DNA from: Fidelibacterota bacterium
GTDB lineage: Bacteria > Fidelibacterota > Marinisomatia > Marinisomatales > UBA1611
DNA length: 46,884 bases
Reading direction: 5' to 3'
Assembly: GCA_018658715.1 (NCBI GenBank)
Contig: JABHUQ010000019.1
Coordinates: 1 to 46,884 of the forward strand
Shown: positions 7,566-17,900 of the stretch, piece by piece
Numbering within the stretch: position 1 is the stretch's first letter
How the letters are laid out: the number at the start of each line of letters is the position of its first letter
Position numbers and translations under genes: made by a program
Notes under the pieces: model-generated
What the model saw: only the letters and a program-made list of their open reading frames with translations
What the model was told of the DNA's origin: nothing
Databases searched by the model: none

Positions 7566-10214
7566 TTAAAAATACATTTTAACAAAAATTGTAGGAGAGA
7601 ACCCAAGCATTTTAACATTTGTCATAGATGGTTTAGATCCAAAAGGATTTACACGTTTATGGCTAATATTTTGCCTATTATATACATTAAAAATAGATAA
7701 ACCAGTATCCATAGAACGCCCAAACATTGATAACGATTTTGTAATACTCAGATCTAGTCTGTGAATAGGTGGAAGACGCTGTGTGTTTTTATCATTATCA
7801 GAAATAAAAATGGTTTCATCGTCAGAAATAGTCATATTTGATAGATCTGTAAATACAGTGCCCGATGAAAAAATCCAATTTAATGTAATATCTAATGATT
7901 TTATTTTTCCCATGGCAACTAGCTTTAATTCTTGTGTATGATCATGATCAGTCAAATAAGATTGCCCCCCATATAGTTCATCAAAAGAATATGTTGATTT
8001 TCCATAATGATAAGTCACCCAACCATGTATGACCCCTTGTCTCTTATGGAATAGAAATTCTATTCCTGAGCTATTACCATTCCCAAAAAATACATCTGAT
8101 GGGTATGATGCCCTTCGAGTTGTTACAAATGGTGCAGGGGAATTCATTTGATAATAATTAACTAATTCTGTGTATAATTTTTTATATATATCCATATGTA
8201 TTTGGTATGCATCAGTTGACCAATGCATCCCAATATTTGAAAATAGTGCTTCACTTGGTTGAAGCTTGTCATCAGAAAGTGTCCATAATTTTTCACTTCC
8301 ACGACTACTTAAATCACTTTGAAATTGATGAATATATTGTACTGCTTTTCCAATAGATGCTTCAATTCTGTATAGGGGTGTAATATGTGTTCGAAAAGAT
8401 ATTCGAGGTTCTATTATGAATGAATCTTGAGCATGGTCTGAATTTAGTCTTAACCCAATTGTGGCCACATTCGTAGGCGATATAGACCATTTATCTTGGA
8501 TGTAGCTTGTTGATATTCCCATAATATTATGTTGATCAACAATATTTATAAAAGCATCATTATTCATTTTTTGAGTTAATAAGGTTGATTTATAAAAATT
8601 ATTTTCAATTCCGAAATTAAGTTGATGTGATTCATTAATAACCCAATGATGATTCATTCGTAATGTTTGATCTAGGAATGAATTACTTTCATAAGACTTT
8701 TGAAGAATAACAGATGAGTGTGGATCGATAGGTACCTGACTAATGCTGAAAATGCTATTATATTGGCTTTGAGATATGCTGAAATCAGACTCAAAGTATG
8801 GATTCCAATGATGTGCCCACTGGATTGATATTCCCTGATTATTCCAATCCGTGGATTCTTCTGTTTTAACTGAATCATAAGTCCATAATTCAGAGAACCC
8901 AATAAAGGATCTAAATTCATCGATTTTATCCTGGCCAATTAAAAATGAAATAGAAATACGATCTGATGATGTAGGTAAAAATGATATTTTATTATTCAAA
9001 TCAAAAAAATCGAACTGAGGTAAATAAGATGTTTTTTTAGTTTCATCACCTTTTACAGATTCACTCAATAAGTTAAAACGATCATCTCCAGTCACAAATG
9101 ATTGAATGGATTGATATAAAGATGATTCAAAATATTTAGAATTAGAATTTCGTGCAGAAATAGCCCAACTCCCATTCCATGGCAATGGGCGTTCATATGA
9201 AAATCCAGAACTTAGAATATTTATAAATACAGATAATTTTTGACGATTTACATTCCCCTTTTTTCCTGACATAGAAATAACACTGGATAGTTTACCTCCA
9301 TATTTAAGAGGTATATGTCCTTTATACACCTGAACATCTTTAATAGCATCTGAATTAACTGCGCTAAAAAATCCAAAAAAATGATCTGGTTTATAAATCG
9401 GAATGCCATCTAATAATATCAAATTTTGATCGGGAGTACCCCCTCGGATGAATAAATCTGCAGTACCTGATGTTCCCATCTGAATGCCAGGCAATAATTG
9501 CAATGATCGAAAAATATCTGTCTCGCCTAAATGGGGGAGAGCAGAAATATGTCGAGGTAAAAAGGCCACTTGACCTTGCCCAGATGATTGATCCATAAAA
9601 TCAAGATTTTCTCCTTGAATCTCCACACGATCTCCGGTTAATACTTTTGGGCGTAAAAGAATAGAAATAGACTTGGTTTCATCTAAAGGAAAAAATAATG
9701 GTTTATATGATGTTTCATATCCAATATATGAAATCTGTAATGTACATACCTTTGTTGGAATATTAACCAGAGTGAATCGTCCATCCTGATTAGTCACATC
9801 CCCCACAAATTTATTTTGTATAAATACATTTGCAAAAGGAACTGATTCTCCTGTGAGCGAATCTGAAATAATGCCATTTATAGAAAATTGAAAATAGCGT
9901 GGTTTATAAATAGTGAATTGTTGTCCAGTTTTTTCCCATGAAAGGAGTGTTCCCCTAAGTATAATATCTAGAGCTTCTTCTGACGTACATTCATTACATT
10001 GAGCTGATATATATGTTGAATCAACTCCCCGATCAGAGAAAATGATAGATAAATTCTCTTCTTGAATCAGCTGAATTAATACATCACGTAGTGATTGCTC
10101 TTTAAAGGAAAAGGAAAAGAAATCTTCTGCCTGTAAAGGAAGCCAACACAGGGCTAAAAGAATTAAAGATGTAAGAGAAGGACGCTTACTGGATGATACA
10201 GGTACGGGATTCAC
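7566..10214 (-). CDS. TonB-dependent receptor with N-terminal STN signalling domain (FecA-type transducer)
   Basis: Outer membrane receptor that both takes up a ligand and reports its presence to a FecR/ECF sigma pair. Order of parts: signal peptide (about 1-29); STN domain (about 30-105), starting FSFSFKEQSLRDVLIQLIQE; a carboxypeptidase-regulatory-like domain (about 110-195, with DGRFTLVNIP and YIGYET); a plug (about 215-320) with SLQLLPGIQMG, LFIRGG and LILLDGIPIY; and a barrel ending in FVKMYF. At 882 residues it is typical. The start is GTG 10214, inside the 3' end of the fecR-like gene (29-base overlap), which suggests translational coupling. No SusD gene follows. The ligand is not known. 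Confidence 0.9.
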   Translation of the reverse strand: MNPVPVSSSKRPSLTSLILLALCWLPLQAEDFFSFSFKEQSLRDVLIQLIQEENLSIIFSDRGVDSTYISAQCNECTSEEALDIILRGTLLSWEKTGQQFTIYKPRYFQFSINGIISDSLTGESVPFANVFIQNKFVGDVTNQDGRFTLVNIPTKVCTLQISYIGYETSYKPLFFPLDETKSISILLRPKVLTGDRVEIQGENLDFMDQSSGQGQVAFLPRHISALPHLGETDIFRSLQLLPGIQMGTSGTADLFIRGGTPDQNLILLDGIPIYKPDHFFGFFSAVNSDAIKDVQVYKGHIPLKYGGKLSSVISMSGKKGNVNRQKLSVFINILSSGFSYERPLPWNGSWAISARNSNSKYFESSLYQSIQSFVTGDDRFNLLSESVKGDETKKTSYLPQFDFFDLNNKISFLPTSSDRISISFLIGQDKIDEFRSFIGFSELWTYDSVKTEESTDWNNQGISIQWAHHWNPYFESDFSISQSQYNSIFSISQVPIDPHSSVILQKSYESNSFLDQTLRMNHHWVINESHQLNFGIENNFYKSTLLTQKMNNDAFINIVDQHNIMGISTSYIQDKWSISPTNVATIGLRLNSDHAQDSFIIEPRISFRTHITPLYRIEASIGKAVQYIHQFQSDLSSRGSEKLWTLSDDKLQPSEALFSNIGMHWSTDAYQIHMDIYKKLYTELVNYYQMNSPAPFVTTRRASYPSDVFFGNGNSSGIEFLFHKRQGVIHGWVTYHYGKSTYSFDELYGGQSYLTDHDHTQELKLVAMGKIKSLDITLNWIFSSGTVFTDLSNMTISDDETIFISDNDKNTQRLPPIHRLDLSITKSLSMFGRSMDTGLSIFNVYNRQNISHKRVNPFGSKPSMTNVKMLGFSPTIFVKMYF

Positions 10215-11064
10215 GATTGAATTTATAATCCCGCTGTGTTAAAAACGAGATTGCACTTAATACAGTTTGTAAATCATTTGTATTAATAACACCCGTAATT
10301 GAAAGGGTGCGCAAACTTGGATCTTCAAATTCAAAAGTTATATCGAATAATCGTTCAATTTCTTCTGTGGCTTCCACTAGATTAGTTTCTTGGAAAATAA
10401 GTTTATTGTTTAACCAAGCTGGAAAATCATTATATGGCAAATTCGTTGGAGTGACTGGAATACTATGTTTATTCAATTTTAAGAATTGCCCAGCCTTGAG
10501 TTTAAATACTTTATTTTTAGATGAGACAGAAACAATCCCTGTTTTTACACCCACTTCAAAATTATCGCCTCTAGATTTCACATTAAAAGACGTTCCTAAA
10601 ACAGATACATGTCCGAATGATGTTTCAATAATAAAGGGGACAGAGCTATTTTCAATAGAGAAAAATGCTTCTCCCTCTAATTGAATTGTTCTATTATCAG
10701 TGTTAAAATCTTTTTGATATGAAATTTTACTATCATTATTTAATTGTATATGGGAACCATCACTTAATTCAATATTTTCTATTTCAGCATTTTGAGTTAA
10801 AACAGATGTTGTATTTAAATATCGAACGGCCATGGGGGTTGATATGATTAAAAAGAGAGCCATTGCACTTGCAAAAACCAATTTTGGTTTTAATAAAGAA
10901 AATTGTAAACCCATTATTTTTTGTTTAGGTTCAATTTCCATGTCTGCAATGGTCATTCTTTGCTCCAATTGATCCCATGCTTCATCTAATGATGGAGGTG
11001 TTGGCAAATCAACTTGAGAACTTAATTTCCAAATTTTCTTTAAATCTTTTTCTTTGATATTCAT
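10186..11064 (-). CDS. FecR-family anti-sigma factor / signal transducer
   Basis: Inner membrane protein that relays the signal from the STN domain of the receptor to the ECF sigma factor. The cytosolic N-terminus (about 1-58) is expected to bind sigma. One membrane helix spans about 61-80 (KLVFASAMALFLIISTPMAV). The periplasmic FecR domain includes IELSDGSHIQLNNDSKISY, IQLEGEAFFSIE and VSVLGTSFNVKSR. The DUF4974-like C-terminal part (LIFQETNLVEATEEIERLF, about 224 on) is the usual STN-like end. It lies between the sigma gene (92-base gap) and the receptor gene, the standard order for this set. Confidence 0.92.
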   Translation of the reverse strand: MNIKEKDLKKIWKLSSQVDLPTPPSLDEAWDQLEQRMTIADMEIEPKQKIMGLQFSLLKPKLVFASAMALFLIISTPMAVRYLNTTSVLTQNAEIENIELSDGSHIQLNNDSKISYQKDFNTDNRTIQLEGEAFFSIENSSVPFIIETSFGHVSVLGTSFNVKSRGDNFEVGVKTGIVSVSSKNKVFKLKAGQFLKLNKHSIPVTPTNLPYNDFPAWLNNKLIFQETNLVEATEEIERLFDITFEFEDPSLRTLSITGVINTNDLQTVLSAISFLTQRDYKFNRESRTCIIQ

Positions 11065-11156
11065 AATGTCTATTTATTATTTAAATAGATGGAGGGACAC
11101 CCAAAGGTGCTTCTTCCCCGCATCTGGTATAAAAACGATAAAAGGTTTCATTTTAC

Positions 11157-11702
11157 TCATAAATATTTCTTTAAATGTTTTCTCAAAATTTTAAGGGCTC
11201 GGTAGATTTGATTTTCAACAGTGCGAACAGATAAATCGAGTATAGCTGCAATTTCTGGATTTGATTTTCCTTCGATTCTGCTCAAGATAAAAATATTTCT
11301 ACATTTATTTGGGAGATAGTTATTAATGACTTCTTGAATTTCTTCCTCAAGGGCTGAAGCATGTGTATTGACTTCTGGGTTATCCAACTCTGAATGCCCA
11401 TGAATTGGAATAAAGTCTTCATGCCGATGTTTTACATTTTCATGTCGAAAATAATCATAGCATAAGTTGGAACTAATACGAGCTATGAGTGAAAAGAATG
11501 ATTTTTTAGGTTGGAGGGATTCACGAGTTTTCCAAACCCGTAAAAAAGTATCTTGAGTTATATCTTCGGCCAAATCATTATCTTTGACTCGATAAAATAC
11601 AAATCGAAATAATGTATCATGGTATAAAGAAAACAAAGTTTTAAAAGCTCCTTTATCAGAGTGTTTTACTTGTTGAAGTAATATGTGTTCTTTTTCAGCC
11701 AT
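11157..11702 (-). CDS. ECF-family RNA polymerase sigma factor
   Basis: Directs RNA polymerase to a small set of promoters when released by its FecR partner. Region 2 spans about residues 24-92, with LAEDITQDTFLRVWK (44-58) as the core-binding and -10 recognition part. Region 4 spans about 122-178, with EGKSNPEIAAILDLSVRTVE forming the helix-turn-helix. The 181 residues match the usual ECF size. It is the first gene of the sigma-fecR-receptor unit and diverges from the surface-protein operon, sharing a 349-base spacer. Control of that operon is therefore plausible but unproven. Confidence 0.95.
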   Translation of the reverse strand: MAEKEHILLQQVKHSDKGAFKTLFSLYHDTLFRFVFYRVKDNDLAEDITQDTFLRVWKTRESLQPKKSFFSLIARISSNLCYDYFRHENVKHRHEDFIPIHGHSELDNPEVNTHASALEEEIQEVINNYLPNKCRNIFILSRIEGKSNPEIAAILDLSVRTVENQIYRALKILRKHLKKYL

Positions 11703-12051
11703 AAAATGAAGTTGTGAATTTAGGACAGATTAAGAATACAATAGAGATGAGAAAAAGAATAAACCCCAAAAATGGAAAAGAAACAAAAGGAGGTAGAAGG
11801 CCTAGGTCTTATTCTCGAGGTTTATTAAAGAATTCGATTACAATTCGTTTAAATAAATGCTAATACTTAAAGTTTTTTAATATTTTTAATAAAAAAATCA
11901 TTCATAATATGAATATGAAAATGCTTGCATCCTTTTTAACAAATCCTAAAGTTTGGCCTGCTAAACTCTGACTTATTTTCCACATACTCGACCTATCGGC
12001 GTTCAGCATTAAAAACGGACAGATACGAGAATCTATTTTCAAATAATTGTT
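11703..12051. promoter_or_regulatory. Divergent promoter region between ECF sigma gene and surface operon
   Basis: 349 bases without a gene. It contains the perfect 13-base palindrome TTCATAATATGAA (11901-11913), a possible rightward promoter TTGCAT (11925-11930) with TAAAGT (11947-11952) and a 16-base spacer, and a near-palindrome AAGGCCTAGGTCTT. Both flanking genes start here on opposite strands, so regulatory sites are expected. The specific elements are unproven. Confidence 0.4.
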
Positions 12052-13047
12052 ATGATTGTTATGATCAAAAAAATAAGAAAAGTTATTATTAATAAAGGGT
12101 TATTGCTTGGGCTTGTTATAGCATCATTTACCCTATCTGGGTGTTCCTTTTCGCTTATGGCGAAATATCCGAGAATTATAACGAATCAAAGAATTCCACT
12201 TGTTTCTATTTCATATGAGTTTGGTGAGATAGAGATGGTGATTCCACTAGAGTATGTTGGTTTAGATCCAGGCAGACTTACATTTGAAGTTTATACAGGT
12301 GATTCTGCATCTCAACAATTATTAGTCTCAGTCACAACAGATCCACCAAATGTAATGCCCTTATTTTTACCTCAGGGTACTTTAGATTTTCAAAATCCAA
12401 ATAATACATTAGTTATAAAAATGTCTAATGAAGATTTTGATCCTTTAACACTTCCATTTACGGGTGTAAAGTTTGGGGAATTAAGGTTGCCACCGATTCT
12501 TATAGAAGAACGACGCCTTATATTTACGGGAAGAGTTCGAGAGAGGTCAGGGGAATCACCCATTCCTGATTTAGATGTATCCATTTTAAACTTTGGTTCT
12601 ATCATAAACACAGTATATACAGATTCTACAGGAAATTATAAATTATCCATTCCAGGTCGATATAAATATGTGGATGATTTATCAATCATCGCTGGTTCGG
12701 ATTACCAATTTGCCCCAGCTAGAAAACGTATTCAGTTACCTCAAACCGAATATATACTTGATATTGGCCCCAGCGCAGAATTAATCTCATTAGGAAATAT
12801 GTATATTATTAAAAAAGATCAGACACATTTCAGATATTTTCCTCACGCAGGCAGTAATAGTTCCATGCTCATTGGAAGAGGGGAAGTTTTAGCTGGACAA
12901 AAAGTAACAGGCGATCGAGTATACGGTTTTATTGAAGCAGAAATAGGGTCAGGAGAATTAATTCTCATCGATGGCTGGGTGGATAAATTGGATTTAAATT
13001 TATTTTTAGATGGTACTTTAAAAGATGCTCATGAAAATAGATATTAA
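12052..13047 (+). CDS. Lipoprotein of unknown function with a transthyretin-like segment and possible SH3-like C-terminus
   Basis: First gene of the five-gene surface operon. The signal peptide ends in TLSGC, with Cys31 (Cys28 if translation begins at the second Met, 12061). No Shine-Dalgarno sequence separates the two starts. The N-terminal half is beta-rich and unrecognised. Residues about 160-235 (FTGRVRERSGESPIPDLDV, then DSTGNYKLSIPG) look like a carboxypeptidase-regulatory/transthyretin-like fold. The C-terminal stretch (about 265-320: RYFPHAGSNSSMLIGRGEVL to GWVDKLDL) has the spacing of bacterial SH3-like domains. Its 3' end overlaps the next gene by 23 bases. A structural or peptidoglycan-contacting role is an inference. 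Confidence 0.7.
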   Translation: MIVMIKKIRKVIINKGLLLGLVIASFTLSGCSFSLMAKYPRIITNQRIPLVSISYEFGEIEMVIPLEYVGLDPGRLTFEVYTGDSASQQLLVSVTTDPPNVMPLFLPQGTLDFQNPNNTLVIKMSNEDFDPLTLPFTGVKFGELRLPPILIEERRLIFTGRVRERSGESPIPDLDVSILNFGSIINTVYTDSTGNYKLSIPGRYKYVDDLSIIAGSDYQFAPARKRIQLPQTEYILDIGPSAELISLGNMYIIKKDQTHFRYFPHAGSNSSMLIGRGEVLAGQKVTGDRVYGFIEAEIGSGELILIDGWVDKLDLNLFLDGTLKDAHENRY

Positions 13048-13513
13048 AAAAATTATTCCATTATTATTAGTTTCCATATTGATAGGACAAGTTCGCCTAT
13101 CTCTCGTGACTATTCCTCGTCCGGCAAATGTATATATAGATGGTGAACAAATTGGACGCACACCTATAGATCAATATAAAATTCGTCCTGGAGAACATCA
13201 AATTCAAATCATTGCAAAAGGATATGCTCCCATTCTATATCCTATGATAATTAATGAATCTAAAGCGGTGAACTTAGAATTTTTCTTAAATCCAGTTTAT
13301 GATATAAAGTTTAAAACAGATCATAAAGATTTAACATTTAAACTCAATAAAGAGCATGAATGGAATAAACAAAAAATAAAACTTCAAATAGAAGCAGGGG
13401 ATCATGAGTTACAGGTGTATAGAAAAGGTGTATTAATTGATACAAGGGGTATAACTGTAGATCAACCGGCAACAATTCGATATCACTTAAATAAAAATCC
13501 AGATGATGATTAA
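13025..13513 (+). CDS. PEGA-domain exported protein
   Basis: Small exported protein. The signal peptide is KKIIPLLLVSILIGQVRLS (about residues 8-26). A PEGA domain follows (about 27-92: VTIPRPANVYIDGEQIGRTP, then RPGEHQIQIIAKGYAP), a beta fold usually found on surface or envelope proteins. The rest (93-162) resembles a second, weaker copy (KIKLQIEAGDHELQVYRKG). Translation starts inside the preceding gene and the stop lies inside the following gene, so the three are almost certainly translated together. The start could be the second Met at 13031. Confidence 0.8.
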   Translation: MLMKIDIKKIIPLLLVSILIGQVRLSLVTIPRPANVYIDGEQIGRTPIDQYKIRPGEHQIQIIAKGYAPILYPMIINESKAVNLEFFLNPVYDIKFKTDHKDLTFKLNKEHEWNKQKIKLQIEAGDHELQVYRKGVLIDTRGITVDQPATIRYHLNKNPDDD

Positions 13514-14414
13514 ATATCGATTAATTAGTTTATTTTTATTATTGCTTTTTTCGTCCACATACGGGAAAAGCAGTTTACTTGTTATTAATTCATTTGGAGA
13601 ATTAGATTCTGCACCAGTTTTTGAAAATGTCCAAGAATCCATTCAAATTAAGTTTGGTTCAAAAATTACTTTTTTCACATCTCAGGTTGAACAAACGATT
13701 ATAGATCTTTTTTCTTCAAATGAAAGTTCTGTAATTGATAAAATGGAAATCATTAGAGAATTAGGGCAAATTCATGAGAGCGATTATATATTGTTTAATA
13801 CATTAAATGAAGAAGGTGATATATCAAAATTAAATGGGCAGCTATATTCTGTGAGATCAGGTGGTATTATACAGGAAAAAAATGTTCAATTTTTACAATA
13901 TAGTGATGGTGTCTTTAATGAACTTCTTCTTTGGGCTGGAGACATTTTCAAAAAAGTTAAAGATGATTTAGTAAGCGCAAGAAAAGAATTATTGTTCCCA
14001 AACCCAGATGAAATTGTTTTAGATAAAACGCCCATGGGAGCCATGATACGTTCTTTTGCGGTTCCTGGTTGGGGTCAATTTTATTCTAAGAATAAACCAT
14101 CAGGAATCATGTGGTCATCTTTTGAAAGTATCCTAATAGCTTCGATATTAGTTAGTTATTCAAATTACAATAAAAGTGTGCAGGATATGAATTTGAGTTT
14201 GGCTCAATATAATGAATCAGAAAATGAAATAGAAATTGCTGAATTAAAAACTCAAGTTGAGAAATACCATTCAGAACATATAAAATTTAATAATTATATA
14301 ATTGGATTTTCTGCAGCAGCAACTTCATCTTGGATGTCAAATGCCATTCATGCTTATTTCACAGGTCCAAGACCCGAATTAAATATTTATGGACCTATTC
14401 TCCCATCTGAATAG
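13503..14414 (+). CDS. Envelope protein with DUF5683-like C-terminal region
   Basis: 303 residues. A signal peptide (LISLFLLLLFSSTYG, about 7-21) is followed by an alpha/beta segment of about 140 residues of unknown fold. Then MIRSFAVPGWGQFYSKNKPS (about 182-201) matches the PGxGQ-Y motif of DUF5683-type membrane proteins. A membrane helix follows (MWSSFESILIASILVSY, about 203-219), then a charged coiled stretch (ESENEIEIAELKTQVEKYH) and a second hydrophobic segment near the C-terminus. It overlaps the PEGA gene by 11 bases and is 12 bases from the next gene. The function is unknown; the context suggests assembly or anchoring of the surface proteins. Confidence 0.7.
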   Translation: MMIKYRLISLFLLLLFSSTYGKSSLLVINSFGELDSAPVFENVQESIQIKFGSKITFFTSQVEQTIIDLFSSNESSVIDKMEIIRELGQIHESDYILFNTLNEEGDISKLNGQLYSVRSGGIIQEKNVQFLQYSDGVFNELLLWAGDIFKKVKDDLVSARKELLFPNPDEIVLDKTPMGAMIRSFAVPGWGQFYSKNKPSGIMWSSFESILIASILVSYSNYNKSVQDMNLSLAQYNESENEIEIAELKTQVEKYHSEHIKFNNYIIGFSAAATSSWMSNAIHAYFTGPRPELNIYGPILPSE

Positions 14415-14426
14415 AGAGCATAAGTA

Positions 14427-14972
14427 GTGGTTAGTATTCAGTTTAGATCGCTTTTTTGGATAGGTGCTCTATTTTTTGTTAGCTGTACAATTTATGAAAT
14501 AGAGCTAGATAACCCAGTTGATTCGGAAGCAGAAAATAATCCTGATCCACCTGCACTTGTTTTTCATCCCAAGGATACTACAGTTTCAGTTAATTCAATA
14601 TTTACATTAAGTGCTCATATTGTTCAGCCGGACACGGGATATGCAGGCGCTCATCTCAATGTGATATATGATTCATCTATCTTGGAGGTAGATACCTTAT
14701 TCCCTGGAATATTTTTTACAGATTCGAGTTCAACAACACCACTATTCGTGTGGGACCAAAACGAAGAATCTGTTGATATATATATTTATTTCTTGGACTC
14801 AAGCATTACATCTTTGAGCGGAACGGGGCATATTGCTGATATACAATTCATTGGAATTTCTGCGGGGAAAACCACTATAGAGTATGACTTAGAATCATGT
14901 GAATTAGTGAGTTCACAAGATGAATCTATGATTATTAATGGGAAGCGAGGTTGTCTCGTTACAGTTCAATGA
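14427..14972 (+). CDS. Cohesin-like domain lipoprotein
   Basis: Small lipoprotein (GTG start, lipobox FFVSC, Cys20) with a single cohesin-type beta-sandwich over about residues 43-180. It shows VSVNSIFTLSAHI, then AGAHLNVIYDSSILEV and GTGHIADIQFIGISAGKTTI, the usual cohesin blocks (G-F/Y-D-P-LEV and G-LA-I-F-a-G). Cohesins bind dockerins, and the next gene carries a dockerin-like segment. Its TGA overlaps the ATG of that gene (ATGA), giving strong coupling. A tether holding the giant protein to the outer membrane is a reasonable inference but untested; many cohesin-like domains outside clostridia have no known partner. Confidence 0.75.
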   Translation: MVSIQFRSLFWIGALFFVSCTIYEIELDNPVDSEAENNPDPPALVFHPKDTTVSVNSIFTLSAHIVQPDTGYAGAHLNVIYDSSILEVDTLFPGIFFTDSSSTTPLFVWDQNEESVDIYIYFLDSSITSLSGTGHIADIQFIGISAGKTTIEYDLESCELVSSQDESMIINGKRGCLVTVQ

Positions 14973-17900
14973 AACACTGGCTTCCAATCCTAATAATCAT
15001 TTCGTCATTTCTTCCATTAAAAGGAGATGTGCTTTTTACAGAATCATTTGATGTAGATGGTGCTTTACCCGCTGAATGGACTACTGATAATGACAATAAT
15101 TGGCAAGTCCAAAGCGGATATGATGGAAATACAACTCCACCAGCACTTTCATTCACATGGTCACCACGAATTTTTGATTATTCAAATGATGTTCAAACAC
15201 CGGATATTGATGTAGGTGATAATGCGGGCGTTTTGATTGAATTTGATTTTGCATTGGATTTTTGGGGTGCATCTGATCATACCAATGGAATGACAATCAG
15301 TTATGACGGGGGAAATGGATGGGTTCCTGTACTTAATTATGAAATTGGTCCCGATGCTGGTTTTGTATCCATTGATAGAAGGACAGAATCATTCACTGCA
15401 GATATCGAATCTGGGAGTGATTTAAAATTAAAGTGGACAGCTTATGGGACAGATTCATATTGGATTGATTCATGGATTATTGACAATGTGAAAATTATTA
15501 CACTTCCACAACTAACCAGTGTTACGATTGAATCCGCAAACGAAGATCCAAGCACAGCTGTAGAAGGAACGAATATTTGGCTTAATTTTATGGCAGATTC
15601 AGATTTGTCTGGAGATCCATATGTTCAAATTAATGGAAATGCCTGTAATATAGATAATTTAGGCGGAACAAATTGGGTAGCATATTATATAGTTCAAGCT
15701 TCTGACCCGGATGGACCCCTCCAATTCACTATTGATTTCACAGATGCAAATGAGGTTGATGGAAGTACGGTAAAACAAACAACCAATGGTTCAAGTGTTG
15801 TAGTTGATAATTCCGAACCCCCATCATTCACAGTTGGCGGAGTAACTGCATTGGGAGGCATTGTTGAAGCTGGGACGTGGGCGAGCACAAATACGGAAGT
15901 CCAATTAGAAGTGAATGTTCCGCAAGATTCTGCAGTTGTGAATTTTGATTATATTGAAGGAAATTCTTTATCATTTGATGGATCCAATGATGAAGTAACT
16001 ATTCCAGCTATTGCTTCATATCAGGTTACAGATGCATTAACCGTTGAAACATGGGTTAAACCAAATTCATGGAGTGACAATGAAGGATTTCTAAATTTTG
16101 CTACAGATAATGGCGGAACAGAAGCTGGGTTTGGATTTGTTTTTTTTGCAACCGGGTGGCGTTTCTATTTAAAAACAACTATCAATTCAATTGATTATGC
16201 GGAGATGGCTGAAACATCCACTCCGGTTGGACAATGGACCCACTTAGCTGCCACGTATGATGGAACTAAAGTTCGCATTTACCGAAATGGGTCGGTGATT
16301 GATTCCACTGATGCTATGGGAAATGTGGAATGGACAGGTGCTCCAGGAAATGTTACTTTAGGTAGTTTTACTAAAGGTGGAACAACGAAATATTTTGATG
16401 GAAATATGGATGATGTTCGATTGTGGAACATTGTTAGATCTGCTGCAGAAATAAAAGCATCAAAGGAAATCACACTTAATGGAGATGAAACAGGATTAGT
16501 GGGATATTGGCAGATTGATGAAACATCTGGCGGAACAACAGTAGATTACACATCAAACAATAATACGGCCACTTTAAATGGAGCATCCTGGGCCAGTGGC
16601 GAATCACCTATTTATTTTCAAGAGCCAGTTTATGATAATACAGTTATTGTTGGATCATTATTTCAAATGCGTACCGAAATTGACGAAAATAGATATGAAG
16701 CTATTGGCCCTCAAATCCCCATTGTGATTGGAGATGTAACATCAGGAACAAAAACCATTACAGCTTCGGCTGTTGATTTCGCAGGCGTCACGGGCTATGC
16801 GCATGGAGGTGTTGGGTCTTTTTCTGCATTATTATTTGATGTAGCTGGAAATTATTCTGAAGGTGATACGAGCGCAACAACCTTAACTATTGATTTAATT
16901 GCAAGTAATCCAAACCCTGTATCTATTTCATCAAATAATACTTTTTCTCATCTGGTATCAGATGGAGATATTATTACCATCACTATGGAATATGATGAAG
17001 ATGTAGAAATTCCGAATGTAACAGTCGAAGGAAATGATAATGCATCAGAAACAGATGAAGGAGGAGAACAATTTTCAGCAACATATATTATAGATGGGTC
17101 AGAATCTGAAGGAAGTATTGATTTTGAAATTACAACTACGGACTATTTAGGGAATCCTGGAACGCATAGCGGCTCAACTAATGGAACATCTGTTAGTTAT
17201 GATCATACAGCGCCTGATGTATCGCCTGTAACAATCATTTCCAATAATCCAGACACACAATGGGCTAAAGTAGGAGATACAGTAAAATTAGATTTCAGTG
17301 GGAATGAAATATTATATGAAACTACGGTTTCCTTAGCCACGTCTTCTATTATTCTTTATGATACATCCGATGTAGCTTATAATGGAGCCAGCGAATGTGT
17401 TGGTGGTGAAATTATTACTGACAATTTAAAACTTTGGCTAGATGCCAATGATGTAGATGGGGATGGAATATCTGAAGGGTTATATGAAGATAATATTGTG
17501 GATGGAGATGTACCACTTTGGGCTGATAAGTCAGGTAATGGTGCAGATGTTATTGAAGAAGCAGGACAAGGAATTCCATCATTAGTGGAAAACCAATTTA
17601 ATGGTCAAGCGGCACTCCGGTTTAATAAAGCAGAAGAAGATATGCTGGTTCACGATTTAGGTGGCAACAAATGGAATGCATCAGAATTTTCCTTATTAAT
17701 TGTATTTCAACAAAATAATACACCTGAAAATTTTGATTCCTTTTTCTCAAATGGAGATATCAATGATAACAATTATTTCCAGATTACGCATAAAACAAAT
17801 GATGGGCATTTTAAGTTTTATAGTGGTGGGGAAATCAATTTTGAACCTTGGGATAATGATTTAAAACTATATGGACTTATTGCGAATACGTCAGGGACAT

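Noticed and set aside
10307-10684. Rightward frame of 125 codons antisense to the fecR-like gene
   Set aside because: Lies wholly within a well-supported gene on the other strand and has no recognisable domain or ribosome site.
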